From: Strix aluco
Taxonomy: Eukaryota; Chordata; Aves; Strigiformes; Strigidae
Assembly: GCF_031877795.1 (NCBI RefSeq)
Contig: NC_133933.1
Coordinates: 22,782,029-22,846,028, forward strand
Length of the DNA stretch: 64,000 bases
Reading direction: 5' to 3'
Positions within the stretch are counted from its first letter, which is position 1, and each line of letters opens with the position of its first letter. The notes under the pieces are model-generated. The model did not search any database, was not told where the DNA came from, and saw nothing but the letters and a program-made list of their open reading frames with translations. The translations under genes were made by a program, and so were the position numbers. Of the stretch, positions 1-13,789 are shown piece after piece.

Positions 1-75
1 TGGCAGCTAGGTAAGTCATGATATAGCTCCCATGCCTCAGTTTCCCCACCTGCAAAACCAGTGATGCTCCTGAAA
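1..75 (-). repeat. MIR-like SINE fossil (partial, cut by window edge)
   Basis: The first bases contain a run resembling the antisense 3' half of MIR/CORE-SINE elements: a 'gtaagtca' block, then 'gcctcagtttcccc' followed by 'acctgcaaaa'. That order (do-not-drop-below-threshold T-rich block, CTCAGTTTCC, then TGTAAAA-like) is typical of reverse-oriented MIR. The copy is short and diverged and could extend beyond the left edge. Identification is by pattern memory, not alignment. Confidence 0.45.
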
Positions 76-591
76 GGTGTGGGATATCCCAGGGTGTCCT
101 GCAATGAATGTGTGGTAGTTGTAGCACCAGGTTAAATTGAGTGTGTGTCTTTGGGGGCGACATGTGACATGTTGTCACCGCTCATGGAGGGCCAAAGAGT
201 TGGGCTTTTGAGCATCTCCCTGACAGTCTCATGGTGATCTCTCTGTGAAATGTTTTTAGGCTTCCTGATGAAAAGGCAAAGCAAGGCATCCTCAGCTCCA
301 GGTGACCACCCTGTGCTTCCTGGCACAAGCGTGGTAGGAAGTTTGACCCAGCATGAACAGGCAACCATCATCCCTGCAAAACTCTAAAACAAATTGCTTT
401 CCTCAGGCCTGAGACCTGATGCCAGGGCTGGCCACAGCTCACTTCTACCTGCAGTTTCAAGACTGCAAAAACCTGCTCTAATTAGATCTGAGAGGCAAGA
501 TGATACATAGGGGCCCAGATCCCTACTTAAATGTTGTGCTGCAAAATAGGAGGTTGTTTGCAAGAGAGGGAGAGATGGGGATTTTTTTTCC

Positions 592-614
592 CTCTCTCTC
601 TTTTTTTTTTTTTT
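592..614. repeat. CT-rich then poly-T tract
   Basis: A CTCTCTCTC run passes directly into about fourteen T. It is low-complexity DNA with no associated SINE or processed pseudogene body that I can recognise on either side. Confidence 0.7.
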
Positions 615-3182
615 AACTTAGTTGTTAGAAGAAAAGCTCCCTTCAAAGAATACCTCCTTGTGAATTTACAGTCCTTCAACCCAGTATTTTATGATCTCAA
701 CAAGAAGCTCATAAAAACAAATGTTTGGAGACGGGGAGGAAAAAAAAAGTATAAAAGAGGCACTAGCAAGTCTCAACTGAAAACATGGAGCAAGGTTTCC
801 TAAGGCGAGCGTTCCCGTAGAAGGAGCTGAGCTGGCTTGGGAAGGGAGGGTGCTTTTATGGGATACCTTGTACTTGGGCCCTTCTCCATGTTGGTGGGTC
901 AGGAGGCCTGGCAGTGAGGTGCTCTCAGCATAGGGGCATTCTGTGAAGCAGAGGGGTCAGGGAGATGATGGGCTTCACTTCACCTGCTGGCAAAATCCTG
1001 GTCCCAGGAGGGGTCTCAGGGGCGCTGTGAGGGGATCCCCTGGCTAGGAGAGGGAGTGACTTGCTCAGAGGAGGCGTGGGTCTGGGGGCTGTGAGTGTTC
1101 GTGTTGCGGCAGGGAGGGGAGGCATGTGGGAAAAGCTCAGTTCTTGGCATTTCTGCAGAGATTCAGGAAAATGGGTTTGGGTTTTGAACTCTTTCCAGAT
1201 CCAGAAGGTCAAAGGGGGTGTGGTGCCCAGCAGAAGGGCCTTTCCTGGATGGGGACAGGCTCTCTACTACCTGCCCATGACAGAGGCATCGCTCCTTAAA
1301 GACACTGAAGGCTAGGAATGACAAGGCAATACACACTAAAAAACATGGAAATGCTTAAAACCTGGTATCCTGCAGTCTCAACTTCCACGTGAGGGAGGGA
1401 GAGTTATTTTTTAAGTACTTTTTTTTTTTTCCTTTTTCCTTTTGGCCTCATCTTCCCCAAAGACTACGCTCTATTTAAGTAGAGGATTTTACATGTTCTG
1501 GTTCAGCAGCCTCTGAGCACCTTCCCCTTCTGCGCTGCTGGAAAGGATCAGGCTCGGCACTGCAAAAGACCTCTTGGTGGGTCTGGTCCCCTGAGCGCAC
1601 CCTGGCCACATGGCTTGGCTGCCTACGCTCCAGGGAACTTGAGCACCAAAGCTGCTGGTTTCTACCCTCCAGATTAAGTCAGGGCTCCTTTCAGGAACGT
1701 TAAAGCCAGTGAGGAACATCAGTCCGATTCTCTGTCCTTTAGCCTAGCGTGGCCAATTTTCCTGTGTTTACTCCGCCAGGTTTCTGTGCTAGATTAGACA
1801 GTGCTGTTGGTGCCTCTGTGCAAGCAGATAAGCTGTAACCAAACCACCTCCCGGGTTCACTTGCACCCTTTGGGGTTCTTCCTCCCCTTACAGGTTCTGG
1901 GCTATTCCCACCTTTTCAGTGTCCTTTTCAAATTGCAACCCTCAGCACCCAGCACAATCAGTGTGACCTGGGTAAAATCAAGCCCTGCTTTCCCCTCTTC
2001 CCGCCCATCACCAGCGCATTAGGAGCTCATTTACCGCTTTTGCTACAGGGTTGTACTGGGAGCTTGGAGTTGTTTGTCTGCTCTGATCAGCTATGGGGAG
2101 GTCTAATGTGTGCCTGGACCTCTGGGTGCACAGGCAACTGTCTCCCCTGAGCCAGCAGCAGGGAGAGGTGGCCTGCAAGCCATGGCAGCAGCGCTCACTG
2201 CTCTCCAGAGTCATTTTTTTAAGGCCATGCAAGGATGTTGTCCCTAAAGGGACATTAAGGACTCGCTCCTGACATAACAGTATGTCTTGCTTTTGCTTTG
2301 TCTTTCTGTTTTTTTTGGTTTTTTTTTTAACTCATAAGCAGTTTAAAGATGTATAAGAGTGGTTCCTTCACTTTGCACTTTGGAAATGGGGAAATAATAC
2401 TTCCCCTACGCTTGCTGAAATTTGCTCAGTTTTTTCCAAAACAAGAAATCTATCTCCTGGCCAAGGTCCAGAATGGAAAATTTAAGAAGAGTAAATATTT
2501 CTGAGCATGTGGGGTGGGTTGGTTTTGAATTTTGTGTTTGTTTGTTTTAAAGTTGCGGAGAGTGACTGTCCTTTCCCCCCGACTCCTTATGGTGTTGCAG
2601 TGGGATGTCCCCATTTTGGGAGGCACAAGCTGATGGTGATTCTCCTTGGTTTTCTCTACTCCTGACTCAGGGGGCTGTGACAGAAACTCCGGGGGATGAT
2701 AGCCTGTGTAACACTGGCTGTGCACATACTGGGATAGGTGAGGTTGGGAGCAGCGGGGAGGCTGGGCAAGGCTACGGCAGATACCATCTGTGCATTTGCA
2801 TGCATGTATGCAGATGTGCACCATGAAGATGAGTGCTCTTCCCTGCACCAGACCCATATGTGCATAGGAAGAAAGAAACACACTTTTATAGGCTTTATCT
2901 GCTCTCTTATCCATACATGTACTCAGAAATGTTAATTACCATTGGGAAATGGCTGCATGAGTCCATTCATTTGCTGGTAGACTCATTTCCCCTGCATCCT
3001 TCCACCTCTGCATTTTAGAAAGGAAAGGGATTTATTATAAAGCAGCGCTGTGGAAAAAGCTTCTTTAGAGAAACATGCTAGATGATCTGGGAAAGGCTTG
3101 AGTAATGGAGCTTTTTGTGGGCTAATAGAATAAAACTGCTCCACAAAAATATTATCTTTGGGAACATGAGCTGAAAAGGGAA

Positions 3183-3227
3183 TGATTCATGTGAAATATG
3201 GGACGTGCCTGTATTTCATATGAATCA
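3183..3227 (+). other. Compact inverted repeat (20-bp stem, 5-nt loop)
   Basis: The arm at 3,183-3,202 pairs with the arm at 3,208-3,227 over 20 consecutive positions, three of them G-U in a plus-strand transcript, leaving the loop ACGTG. The arms read TGATTCATGTGAAATATGGG and its near-complement. The stem length resembles that of a microRNA precursor, but the loop is small and the total is only 45 nt. It may equally be a palindromic protein-binding site or chance. Confidence 0.4.
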
Positions 3228-6200
3228 GTGCTATGCAAAGTGGGAGAGGGCTGGGGCAAGACGAGCACCTGAGACCTGCCCCTAAGCATGGAAAAGATAA
3301 AACACCTTTATTAAAGACCTCTGCAGGAGGTAGTAAGGAGGGTGAGAGAGACTTGGGAAAACCACAGGATGAGTGGGAGAGTCCTCAGGGCTAACGAGAA
3401 AGCCATGTTAGAAGTCTGGATGATTGCTGATAGAGTTATGATTAAGGACAAGCAGCAGAATTTCCCGTGATACTCCATGCAAGCCGAAACAAATCTCTTC
3501 ACCTCTCTGCACCTACACTACCTCATCTAGGAACATGAGAAAAGAAACTGCTGCTGAACAGGAGCTTTGTGGGCTAAAGCTGCAGTTTACTGGGAGCTAC
3601 TGCTTTAGAGGAGACAGTGGAAGAGATTGGTGAAGGGGGGAATCTGTGACCTAGTAATCTTTTTTTCTCTCTTAAGGAGAAATTTTTCTCATCTACTATT
3701 TAATGTTTCACAGGCAGCAGAACTTGTGATCCTAACTCACTTAGGGCTTTTGAAACTCACCCCTAACTTCTTCCCTGATGTTGCCACTGGCTGAGGTGAT
3801 GGAGGAGAAGTAGGATGTTTGGCTTTTGTGACATCTTTGCTTTCTTTCTGCCTTGCTGGAGACCTCATGATAGCACTGAGGTTATCTGGTGGTGCATGCA
3901 AGACAGGGGCCCCAGGGGAAGGACAGGGCCAAAAAGCCGCTGTATTTCCTCTTACCGTACCTTTGAACATGAGCCTGTATATCATGGCTGAGCTGTTCCT
4001 GCCTCTGACAGTCCCCTGAGGTATCATACTGCTGTATTTGGACCGGGACTTTCTGTCACACACTATATTTAGGCTGTGGATTTGCATTGTTAACTCACGG
4101 GTCTTAATGAGCAGGCGGCTTGCTTGTCCCCCCAAGCACTCACCTCTCATAGGTTGTGTCCCTGTGTTGGGTGGTCAAGGATGCTGCAATAGGGGAGAGA
4201 AAATAAACACCTGAGTAAAAAGCTGTTTGATCTCTAAACAGAAGAGAGGAACCCTTTATTTTTAAAAAAAGAAAAAGAAAGGGTAAAAAAAACTTTTAAA
4301 AAAAGAATTTTTATCATAGGTAGGGCACCCACATGTACAAACCAGTTGGCAGGTTGTGGGTAACTTGTATGGCTATAACCCACTTGGGGGTCCCTGTGGC
4401 ATTTTGCTTCTTGGCAGTGGCACAAATGCGATGCCATCAGACAGGGCTGGGGCTGTTGGGTGCTTGGGGAGATCCCTGACTGCCAGGACTACCCCTTTCC
4501 TGCACACTCATGGCTTGAACTGCTTTGCAGGGCCTCTTGCTAAAATAAAATGGTCTGAGTGACAAAATGGAAAAACTGGTCACCAATGATTCATAGATAG
4601 ATCCTAAAAATATATGGCTATTGTTCCTTTCCTTATGACCCAGCTGGGATGAGTTGTTTTATAGAGGAAGCAGAAAGATAAACAAACAATTCCAGCATGC
4701 GATGGTGAAGGCTGCGGTCCAATTCTTTTCAGCTGCCTGAATTCAACTCCTGGATCCTCCTTTGCCATCAGGCTTCCCCTCTCCAGCTCTCTCTCTGAGC
4801 AGAAGGGCTGGGAAAGTTGGCCAAGGAGATCCCTGGTGAATGCAGGGCTGAGATACTGCATGTAGGGATGTGCTGGGGCACTCAGGCCATGATGTTTCTC
4901 CTTTCCAGGTCACTGATTCAGCTGTGGGTCATCAGGGTTGGGGAAATGATGTATTGCGATGCTGGCTTGCCATGTGGCGTAGCTTCGGGTGTGGGAAGCT
5001 GCTGTGGATGAGAAGTACCACCGGTGACTGTCACTGATCTGGATGTGGTCCTGCCACAGCACCTGGAAGTTGACATTCATGTGAAATGATCTCACTGACC
5101 CCAGTCTGGCTCTGTGGCTCCCATTTTCTGTGCTAATGGGGATATTCCTGCTTGGCCCAAGCTGAGCCACCCCTTCCCACCTTCCAGCATGGCTGTCACC
5201 CTGCTTAGCACTTTAACCCTGTCACAACTAGCTTGGTCTCTCTGAGAGTAGGGAGGAAGCCCAGCACTCGTTAAGCTAAAAAACCAACCCAAACCAAAGT
5301 ATATTGTAGGTAGCATGAACTTGTGGGCCTCAGGATACAAATCATTGCTTGGGAGGAAGCTCCTTTTAGCAGCAGGTTGGTCTGTAACAGCTCATTGCAG
5401 GTTTGGTGGTGGAATTTGTTGGTACCATCTTTGACCTACTGGTTCCACTCAGAGAGTATGCTGGTCCCTCGTGTAACCACACATGCCTGCATTTCTACAC
5501 GTTTTCTAAATCACAGTGAGTGGTTTAGCTCAGAGCCTCACATGGCCTTGATTTGCCCTCCTGACTTTATACTTTATACAAAATAAGAAAAATATGGAGT
5601 GAGGCAGCACTGCTTCTCAGTAATCAGCTCTGCAGCTGGTGTAAATCAACCCAGCTCCTTGGGTTTCTGTGGAGTTACACCCTTACACACCAGAAATGGT
5701 GCAACCCCTCACACGAGAGGGGTTCCTCTAAAACCTGTCTTGGTGTCAGACCTTGCACAAGGACCCAGACAGCAGTATTTAATTTTGCAAGCACTGCACC
5801 CGGCTGCTGCTTTGCTTTTCTTGCAAGTTGGCTGTCCTTAGCAGAGCAGGAACAGGATGAGCAGGAACAGCACATCTGTCTCGGGGCTGCCCCAGTGCCA
5901 CTTCACTCTATTTTGGCTGGGTGATGGCTGAGAGGCACTGGGGGGAATTAGGCTGCCTCAGCAGCTCTGGTTTCAGTGTTTTCTTTCTGACTGTCACTTG
6001 CCAGCTGGGGAGAAAAAGACAGCATGATTTTTTTTGAGGGGGTGATGGGGAGAGAAGTCTGGGCAATAACCTCAGATCCAAGCACCCTCTCAGCTCTGGG
6101 CACATTCATGGTCCAAGCCTGGAGCTGGAGTTTGGTCAGTGGTTTCCTCATGGGTTACACCACACCAGGTTTGCCAGCCCAGAGCCCAGCTCTGCTGCTG

Positions 6201-9200
6201 AAGAAGCTGCTCTGGAGCTTGGTTTAAACCAGTGAATTTAGGATGCAGGCTGCCTGGGGATGTGCCCATGTACCCTCTTGTGTTTGGACAGGAGCACCCA
6301 GGTTTTTGGCCCCTTTGGCTGTAGCGTTCTAAACCTAAAGAAAACCAAAGCATATTATTGCAAAGTACAGATGTTTGTGAGTCATTGCTTTCATTTTGCC
6401 ATGTGAAAAAGAATCTGCCATTCTGAATTATTTTTAATAATAAAGTTTGCTGCTTCAGTAGGTTGCCAGTCTACATACCAGGTCGGGCTGGGCTGTTGGA
6501 CAGGAGGTGTCTGACCCCTGCAGTGCGTTCTAAGCCTTCATCATGCAGCACTCCTGCTGATTTGATAATCTCCAGTGGATTTCAGCTCTTCCTAAAGACT
6601 GACATGTGACACCTTTCTAATGGCATCTGCAGAGCTAGCGCCTTCCCTGCAGCTTTGGACATCTTTAGGGGTTCATGTTATCGCCTGATCACTGGTTAGA
6701 TCAGTGTGATGTGCCCCGGGTGCACTGCTAGCTTCAGGCTACTGCAAGGAGGGAAAATAGCAGGGGCTGGGAAGATCCCTCATGGTCCCCATCTGAGAAC
6801 TGCAATCAGCCCTCAGGACCTCCTGTCCAGGTCCACCCCTGCCAGGGCTACAAATGCAAGGTGGGCTTGGGGAGCAGGTTGTGGGATGGGGAAAGGTAGG
6901 GGAGAAGCCATCATCCTGACATGGTGCCCGGGTGTCTCAGGCAGCGTGGGCACCTTGGGGAAGGAGGCTGATGGGTCCATGTCCCTCCAGTTTGCTGGTA
7001 ACAAAGGTCCCTTTCCATCAGGTTCCATTGTGGTGGATTTGAGGTGAAAGTGAGACAGAGTTCTTCACCAAAAGGCAAGGCAAGTGGCCACCCTCACTCA
7101 GCATCTGATCCCAGCCTTTCTCCCATCTCTGGCTCCCTGCTCCTTTCACCAAGCACCTGGAAATGTCTGACTAATGAAGATGTGCAGATGTTCATCAATT
7201 TCTGCATTATGCAGCATGTGGCTAAAAATAGCCAAGGTTGCAGGTCCAGGCCTGGCTCTGCTGGGAGAGGTTTGCAGGGCAGAGCGAAGGAGCAATTTGT
7301 CTCCTGGTGCCATGGCAACAGATCTCAAAATGTGAGCGGCAGGATGGTGGCAGCGTAGCGATGCTCCACCGGAGCATGGGATGACCTTGGAGAAGTGGGC
7401 AGCAGCAAGGCGGACCATCGTTCCCACCGGCCACTTGCAGGAGTCCCTCCCGCAGCCCCCTCCCCAGGCTGCAGCTGTCAGCTGCTGGCCAGCAGAGGAG
7501 AGGTGGCTTGTAAAGAAGGGTGGACTAAAATAAGGAAAACAAGCATTGTTGCATTTGCATTTCGGTGACAATGATAATCTAGGAAGTACCAGTAAAGGTG
7601 ATACAGCTCACTCTCTGCTGTAATTTTTCCTATATTTCTGCTTTGTAGCTGTATCATCTGAAGTGCCTGTACTTCTCTTTTTCAGGAGGTTTTTTTTGCC
7701 CTGCTTGTTTTTAGGTTAGCAATATGCTGCCTGTTAGGTGTGGTGTTCCAGGTTCTTGTTGGAGGACTCTGGTCCATCCAAGTAGGCTGAGGTTTCTTTA
7801 GGAGTTGGTACTCACCATAAATGTTATAAATGCTGTTCCAACCAAAGAGAGCAAAGGCCCATCCCCAGCTCCTCGGTGATAGATGTCTTCGAACATTGCA
7901 GCTCTGTTGTTTGTCATGTTGTCACACAGTCTCTGTGGACTGATGGGTAAAACTTCACTGTTTAATGGGAGGGAAAAGGAGATGGGAGAACTGAACTGAG
8001 ATAAACAATTTGGGCACTTCTGTAAATATTTTTTCTGCAAAGGGTCAGGGTGTAGGAGGCTAATATTGTTCTTCGTTCCAAGTGACGTTAAAAAAAAAAA
8101 TCAACTTTCGCTTGCAAAAAGTTGTTGGATGCACCTTTGTTTTCCACTCTGTTCTCACCTGAGAGACATGTGTGACATGACCAACCTCAGTTTTCAGAGG
8201 ATGCTTGAGATTTTTCAGGAGCTTGAGGTTTTTCATAATCTCAGCTCTGAACACGTTACATGGCCTGGTTTGAAGGGGGCCCAGCACCAGGACTTCTCAG
8301 GCCCCTTTGAAACCTCAGTGTGGGCACACAAAACCAGATAAATCACCAGCTCTACAAAAGCGCTTTCATACTGGCACCAGGGTGACTTACACATGCAGGC
8401 TTTTACTGGGGCGGCCATGAGTACCTGGTGTGCTCATTTGAGTAAGGGAAGTGATGTAGGAAAATTGAAATGGAAAGGGGTACAGGCCCAAATGTTTGGG
8501 TACAGGAGAGGAACTGAAGTGCAGCCACATTTTGCAGAAGTCTCTGTCTCCACCCGTGGTTGTGCTCAGCTCTGTGACGCCTCCTGCACAGAGAGGTGCT
8601 CTCCTCCAAGGAGCTGAGTCCAAGTCAGAGGTTGGAAACTGTGACTTTTGAGGCTGGTGTCCTTGGTTCAGTTGAGTGAAAAGATAGAAACCATTCAGGA
8701 AAAATATGATTTGGGTTTAAATTTTATGTGCAAATTCTCAGATCTTATAAGTTTGGGTACACTGAATTTTCTTTTAGGCAGTCCCATTTGTCAGTAAGGC
8801 TGGAGAGAAGTCCCCACTTTATTCTGTCAGCCTCTTTTACGGGAAAGTTAAACAAATGTGCTGCAGAGAGACAGTCCTGTCTCCAAGGGAGGGACCTCCC
8901 CTCTCGCAGCGTGCACTCTTGAGCAGGTGTCCCATTTCCTTGTTTGGGACTGAGCAGGAAGGATGGAAGAGGAAGCGTAATAAAAGCAATCAAATCAAAT
9001 ACAGTCATGAAGCGTAGTCACCAGCATTGCTTCTGGGACTGGGCACCCCCAAACTCCCATTTTGATGCCAGAGCAGATTTAACAAGGTGTGTTAAATGAT
9101 GAGTTGCTTGAAATGAAAAGCCTCTGTCTCGGGCATAATGAGCACTGCAAGAAAAAACATGCTGCAAGGATCAGACATGTGCAGGATTCATATGGATCTC

Positions 9201-12200
9201 CAGCAGCTCTGTCTCTTAAGCTGCTGCGTGAGAGTGTTTCTGCATACAGCCCTTGAGAAAAACGCTCGTGGAGGTGCAGTTCCCCTCAGCTCGAGTAGAT
9301 CATACTTGTTCTGTCCTGGGAAATGCTGGTATCCCTCAGTCCACGACCAGAGGCAGCAGCTTGGTCCAGCTTTGCATCTGTGCCTGCGTATTTGGGTGAC
9401 CGAAGCATGGCTCAGAGCAGGTGTTATCCTGGAGCAGCAGCACGGCACCTCCCTGTGCTTTCTCTCTTGTGTTTTCTACTTCTGGATGGCCTCTAACAAA
9501 GCAGAGCTTGTTCCCACAAAATTTTTACCTGTGATACAACCCTCTTCCCTTTGATAACAGGGGCCTGTTGAGATAGGAACCATGTGTGAAATCATGCCCA
9601 GGGCCCCGGGCAGGGCAGGCAAGGAGCTGTGTTGCCCTAACAGGAACTTACGGGAAGGGTGACGGAGCAGGCGGAGTGCCTGCAGAAGTCTCCAGGCACC
9701 AACAGCCCACCCTGCCTTTGCAGGGATCATCTGTCACCGCAGCCGTGATGTGCAAGTATTTACCATGCATGACTTTGGCTGCTCATCGAGCTAGTGGTGG
9801 CTGCAAGCTGGGTCATGGCCTTCTGGAGCTCCCTCTGCAGAGGCTCTGTGACCGCCCATGGGTGCTCCTCAACCAAGGCAGAGCACCTGAGAATGACCTG
9901 GACGTTCTCCTGCTTGCCCCAAGCTGGCCCTGCACAGACACCCTCCCCAGTCAGAGAGCCACCGGGCTGATTTCCAGCTCCAAGACCAGCGATGGAGCTG
10001 GGCTGCTCTTCATCCATCCCATAGAGACATGCCCCACGGGAGGTGCTGCTTGAAAACTGCCATTCTTTGCAAAGCATTGCTGTAGACTTTCCTCCACCAC
10101 TCTTAAAAAATATGAGGCTATTATTAGGGGGAAAATGTCCACTGTCCACTTCCCAGGAGCAGGTCCTATTTCCAGCTGGGTTTCGAGCTGTGGTCATCCC
10201 TCAGAGGAGCAGGCAGAGCCCCAGCACCAGTGATTGACTCTGGTAGGAGGAAGGCAGCTGTGGCAGCTATTAGAAGCTATCATCAGTCTTCTGCCAGGGT
10301 GGCTGCAAGACAAGGAAGCGATTAGGAAATGTGAATGTGAGTGATAAGTCATCTATCAAATGGACTTATTAACCTAAATGTGTCAAAGAAGTTTCCAGTG
10401 AAGGGAGAAAAATATTTTTTTTTAATTTGGGCTGATTTAAAAATGGAGAAAGAAACTAATTTGTAATTAATTTTTTTTTTTAATGTAAGGGACATTGTTT
10501 ATCAAAGCTTCAGACACCATATGCTTATTTGTTCACCTGTCTCCAGCTTGAAAACAGCTAGCAGATTAAAGAAAGGCAGGTTGGGACTGCAGGGAGAAGC
10601 GGGTGAAGAGAGTTTAACTTTTCACAGAAACTCTTGTTACAGGGATCATTAGGTGCTTTCTAGGAGACTAACACTGCTGCGCCACTCTCCGTCTGCCTCT
10701 TGGTTTCTCTGCCTACACGGTCTCTTGCAGGCAGATGCATTTGCACTGCCTGTGTACCGAACTGGGAGGACGTGAGCCAGCTCAGACTGAAAGCCACGTA
10801 GCCGCGGTTAGCTTGGTTCCTGTCCAGCTGGCTCGGCGAACCGAAAGAGCATGCATGTGTCTGTCGGCAAGGACTGCAGATAAAGCCTCGTGGCCTTTTG
10901 GTGGCAGAGAGATATGGTACAGGACCTATAGTTCTGCTAGGAAAATGCATCCAGCTCTGGGAGTAGCTCCAATAGGCAAGCACTGGTGAATCTTGCAGTC
11001 ATGTTAAGGCAAGACGTTGCTGCCCACCCTGCTCGAGGTGACCACATCTACAGCAGATGACGCAGCTGAATGCAGTCTGTGCGTATGATGCCGTGGCAGC
11101 AGTGACTTAGTACACTGATATTCACTTAAAGGAGGAGAAGGTTGCCTGTATGAGGAGGACGTGATGGAGAGCAGTGGCTGAGGGCACATGGTCTGTGCGC
11201 ACATACGTTTTTCCAGCTGCATCTTTGCTTGCTGATGAAATTACTGCATCTGGTTGCCCATCACTGACCTCCCCTAAATACTTTGATTACTTTAGATCTG
11301 CTCATGGTATGGCTGTCTGCAAAGGATCCCTAGCAATTTGAACCACATTCATGTAAATAGCTGAATTATTGCCTTTTTACTAGCAGGACATCTTCTGAGA
11401 GAAGTGGCTTAGGCAGTGTTCCCATGAGTAGCTCAGTGATCAGATCTGAGATGATGATAACTTCCAGCGGAGAGGTTGTGAAGAGCAATCAGAGTTGGAC
11501 TAGCTTCTCTTTGACTGCATGTATGCAGCCTGTAATTTGGACCATCCTGACACCCATCATCTCAGTGCTGCAGTACAGACAGCACCTCCAGCCCCAGGAC
11601 CTCAAGGAAAGACTCTGGAGAGCAGTAGGTAATGTTTTCCTCCTGTGACCACACCGCTGGTGGCTGCACCTCACCATGATCTGATGAGTGTGGTTGTTGG
11701 CCTTGTGCTTCCAGATACAACTGCCTGTGAGATCTCTTATGAAAGGGCTGTTGGTCCATTTATCAAGGCCAATCAATCTCTTCCCTAAAAAAAATGATAG
11801 GACCTTTAAAAAAACAATACAAAATCAGCCAAAGAGACAGTAGTGAACCACCTACCTCCAGGAAGCACAACCAGAAGTGTAAGACTGTTAATAGGAGAGG
11901 TGTGCTGCTTTTCATGCACACAGTGTCTGTTGTATAAAACCAAACGAGATGACAGTTCCGTGTTTGATTTTATTTCTTCTCACTTTAAAATATCCTGGGT
12001 GAGTGTCTTTATACTGAGGTGTCTCAGTGCATGTGATATTGAAGAAAAACAGTGAGCTTTGAGGTCTGGTGTGCCATATCAGTAATTTCCCACAGCCACA
12101 ACCTGCTAAATTAGGATCTGCATCCAGATGCAGTGTTCTCAAATTCATTTCTGTTTGGAATCTAGGACTTTAGTTTGGCCATTATAGAGAGGTTTTTAAG

Positions 12201-12210
12201 ATGTCCCATC

Positions 12211-12234
12211 TTAGGAGAGGAGATCCTCTCCTAA
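12211..12234. other. Near-perfect 24-bp palindrome
   Basis: TTAGGAGAGG at 12,211-12,220 is followed by AGAT and then its exact reverse complement at 12,225-12,234. The outer A and T of the four-base centre also pair, giving 11 bp per arm. No mobile element body is visible around it. Function unknown. Confidence 0.45.
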
Positions 12235-13501
12235 ACTTCAGGGATGTTCATACCTGGGGTCTTCATTTCAGCCCAGTCCTTGTTTCAGATCTCTCTGGAC
12301 AGGAGAAGTGCATAAATTTTTACAGAAGAACAAGCAGAAGCTTCCATACTGGGGAGATTTTTTTTCTCCCTCCATCAAACTTTATTCTGTGTAACACACA
12401 ACTGAAGGCAATCAGCTCTCTGCTTCCAGTGGCAACCAGGGCCTGCTGCCTCCCTCTCAGGAGCAGGTGGCTGGTGGTCCCTGTCCATCAGGTAGGATGC
12501 CTCTGCATGGCCACTGCCACTGCTCTTCCTCCTGTGGTAGCCATGTGCCCTACGAGGTGCATGTAGGAGAGGGGTTGTGCTCTTTCTGTGGAGGTCAGGC
12601 CTGTGCAGAGGTGACTACTGCCAAGGCGTGAGGTTACCAGGGCTGAACACTTGCTTCAGAGTCACAAGGCTGTGAGAAATCAAGCAGCACTGGATCATTC
12701 CAGCCTGGTGCAACAATTTACTGTGAAACCAAGAAAGAGAATGAACCACAAAGTTGGAAAGGCTGAAGCCAATTCCTGTTGTACCCCTTGAAAATTCATT
12801 CCTTCCCCAAGCAGCAAAAAATAACCCAGCTCTTCCACTCCCTCTGACAAACTCCAATCATTTTTATAAGCAAATACCAAAAGCAAACGAAAATATTTTG
12901 GAGGTCCCAAAATGTTGATTCACTTCATGTTCCAGCCATAAAGGAAATAAAGGGCTAGAGATCAAAACTGTTTTCATGGTCTTGTCTAAAATGGGAAAAG
13001 AAATCATGGCAACTCAAATGTGTTTAGATAAACTTTGCCTCTAGTTTTGGGTTTATGCCTGGTTACCATGTTACTTTACGGGTGTTAATTTCTGTCAGCA
13101 TTAGAGGCACAGTTGTTGTTGGTCTTCTGCTGGCTAAGGTCTCTTTGTCCAACCTTAACAAGACCAAGGAGAGACCTGACCTAGCTTTGCCAGACCAAGG
13201 AAGTCTCTTGGGCTTTTCAGAGCTGAAGTTTGCAAGATGCTGCCATGGATATAGGTGCTTGTTGGAGCTGGGTTTGTCATTTGAACTCTCTCGTTGACTG
13301 TATCTGTTCTCGAAGGCAGCCACCCCTCGAGATGTCTCCAGACCACAGGGCTATGTAGTGGCTGGTGTCAATACTGCTGGTGTCTGAGTCCCTCTGGAGC
13401 AGCCTGACTGCACCCACGCTGCATAGCTCTTGGCTTAGGTCCTTCCTGGGTCACAAGTTATGGCCTTGACACATTGTTCTGTGGGTTTCTTCTTTCTTTT
13501 C

Positions 13502-13519
13502 TTTTTTTTTTTTTTTTTT
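13502..13519. repeat. Poly-T run (18 T) in a T/C-rich stretch
   Basis: Homopolymer of 18 T, preceded by TTCTTTCTTTTC and followed by CCCC. Read on the minus strand it is a poly-A, but no retroposed gene body is recognisable next to it. Confidence 0.75.
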
Positions 13520-13789
13520 CCCCAAAAATCTTGATGGAAATGTATGTGTGGGTGTTGCAACCAGACAGGCTGGTGCTTTCATAACGTGATGTTAATGGTA
13601 TGTGCTGCATGCTCTGGGTTATCGTGTGCAAATATTCAGAAGAGGTTAGTGTGGTGGGTCCCAGAGGAACACTGAAATACCATCCCAAGAGAAGAGATCG
13701 AAACTGGAGCCTTCCACATCTGCATTGTCTGCTTCATGGGAAATGTAGGGTAACAGTCCCATCAGCTCTGCTCTTTTTTCCTTCTGGAA

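Larger units (their letters stand above)
76..13780. other. Non-coding stretch without a recognisable gene
   Basis: About 13.7 kb of moderately GC-rich DNA with no exon chain, RNA gene or conserved protein that I recognise. The ORFs present (up to about 155 codons, for example at 2,450-2,914 and 9,586-10,053) overlap one another on both strands, have low-complexity or random-looking composition and no family resemblance. Pyrimidine and T runs occur near 590-614, 1,418-1,430, 2,311-2,330 and 13,502-13,519. Two short inverted repeats are listed separately. The stretch could be intergenic or a long intron. Confidence 0.6.

Noticed and set aside
2450..10053. Long ORFs such as 2,450-2,914 (minus) and 9,586-10,053 (plus)
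   Set aside because: They overlap ORFs on the other strand, show no domain or family pattern and have no splice or promoter context. ORFs of about 150 codons arise by chance in DNA of this composition.
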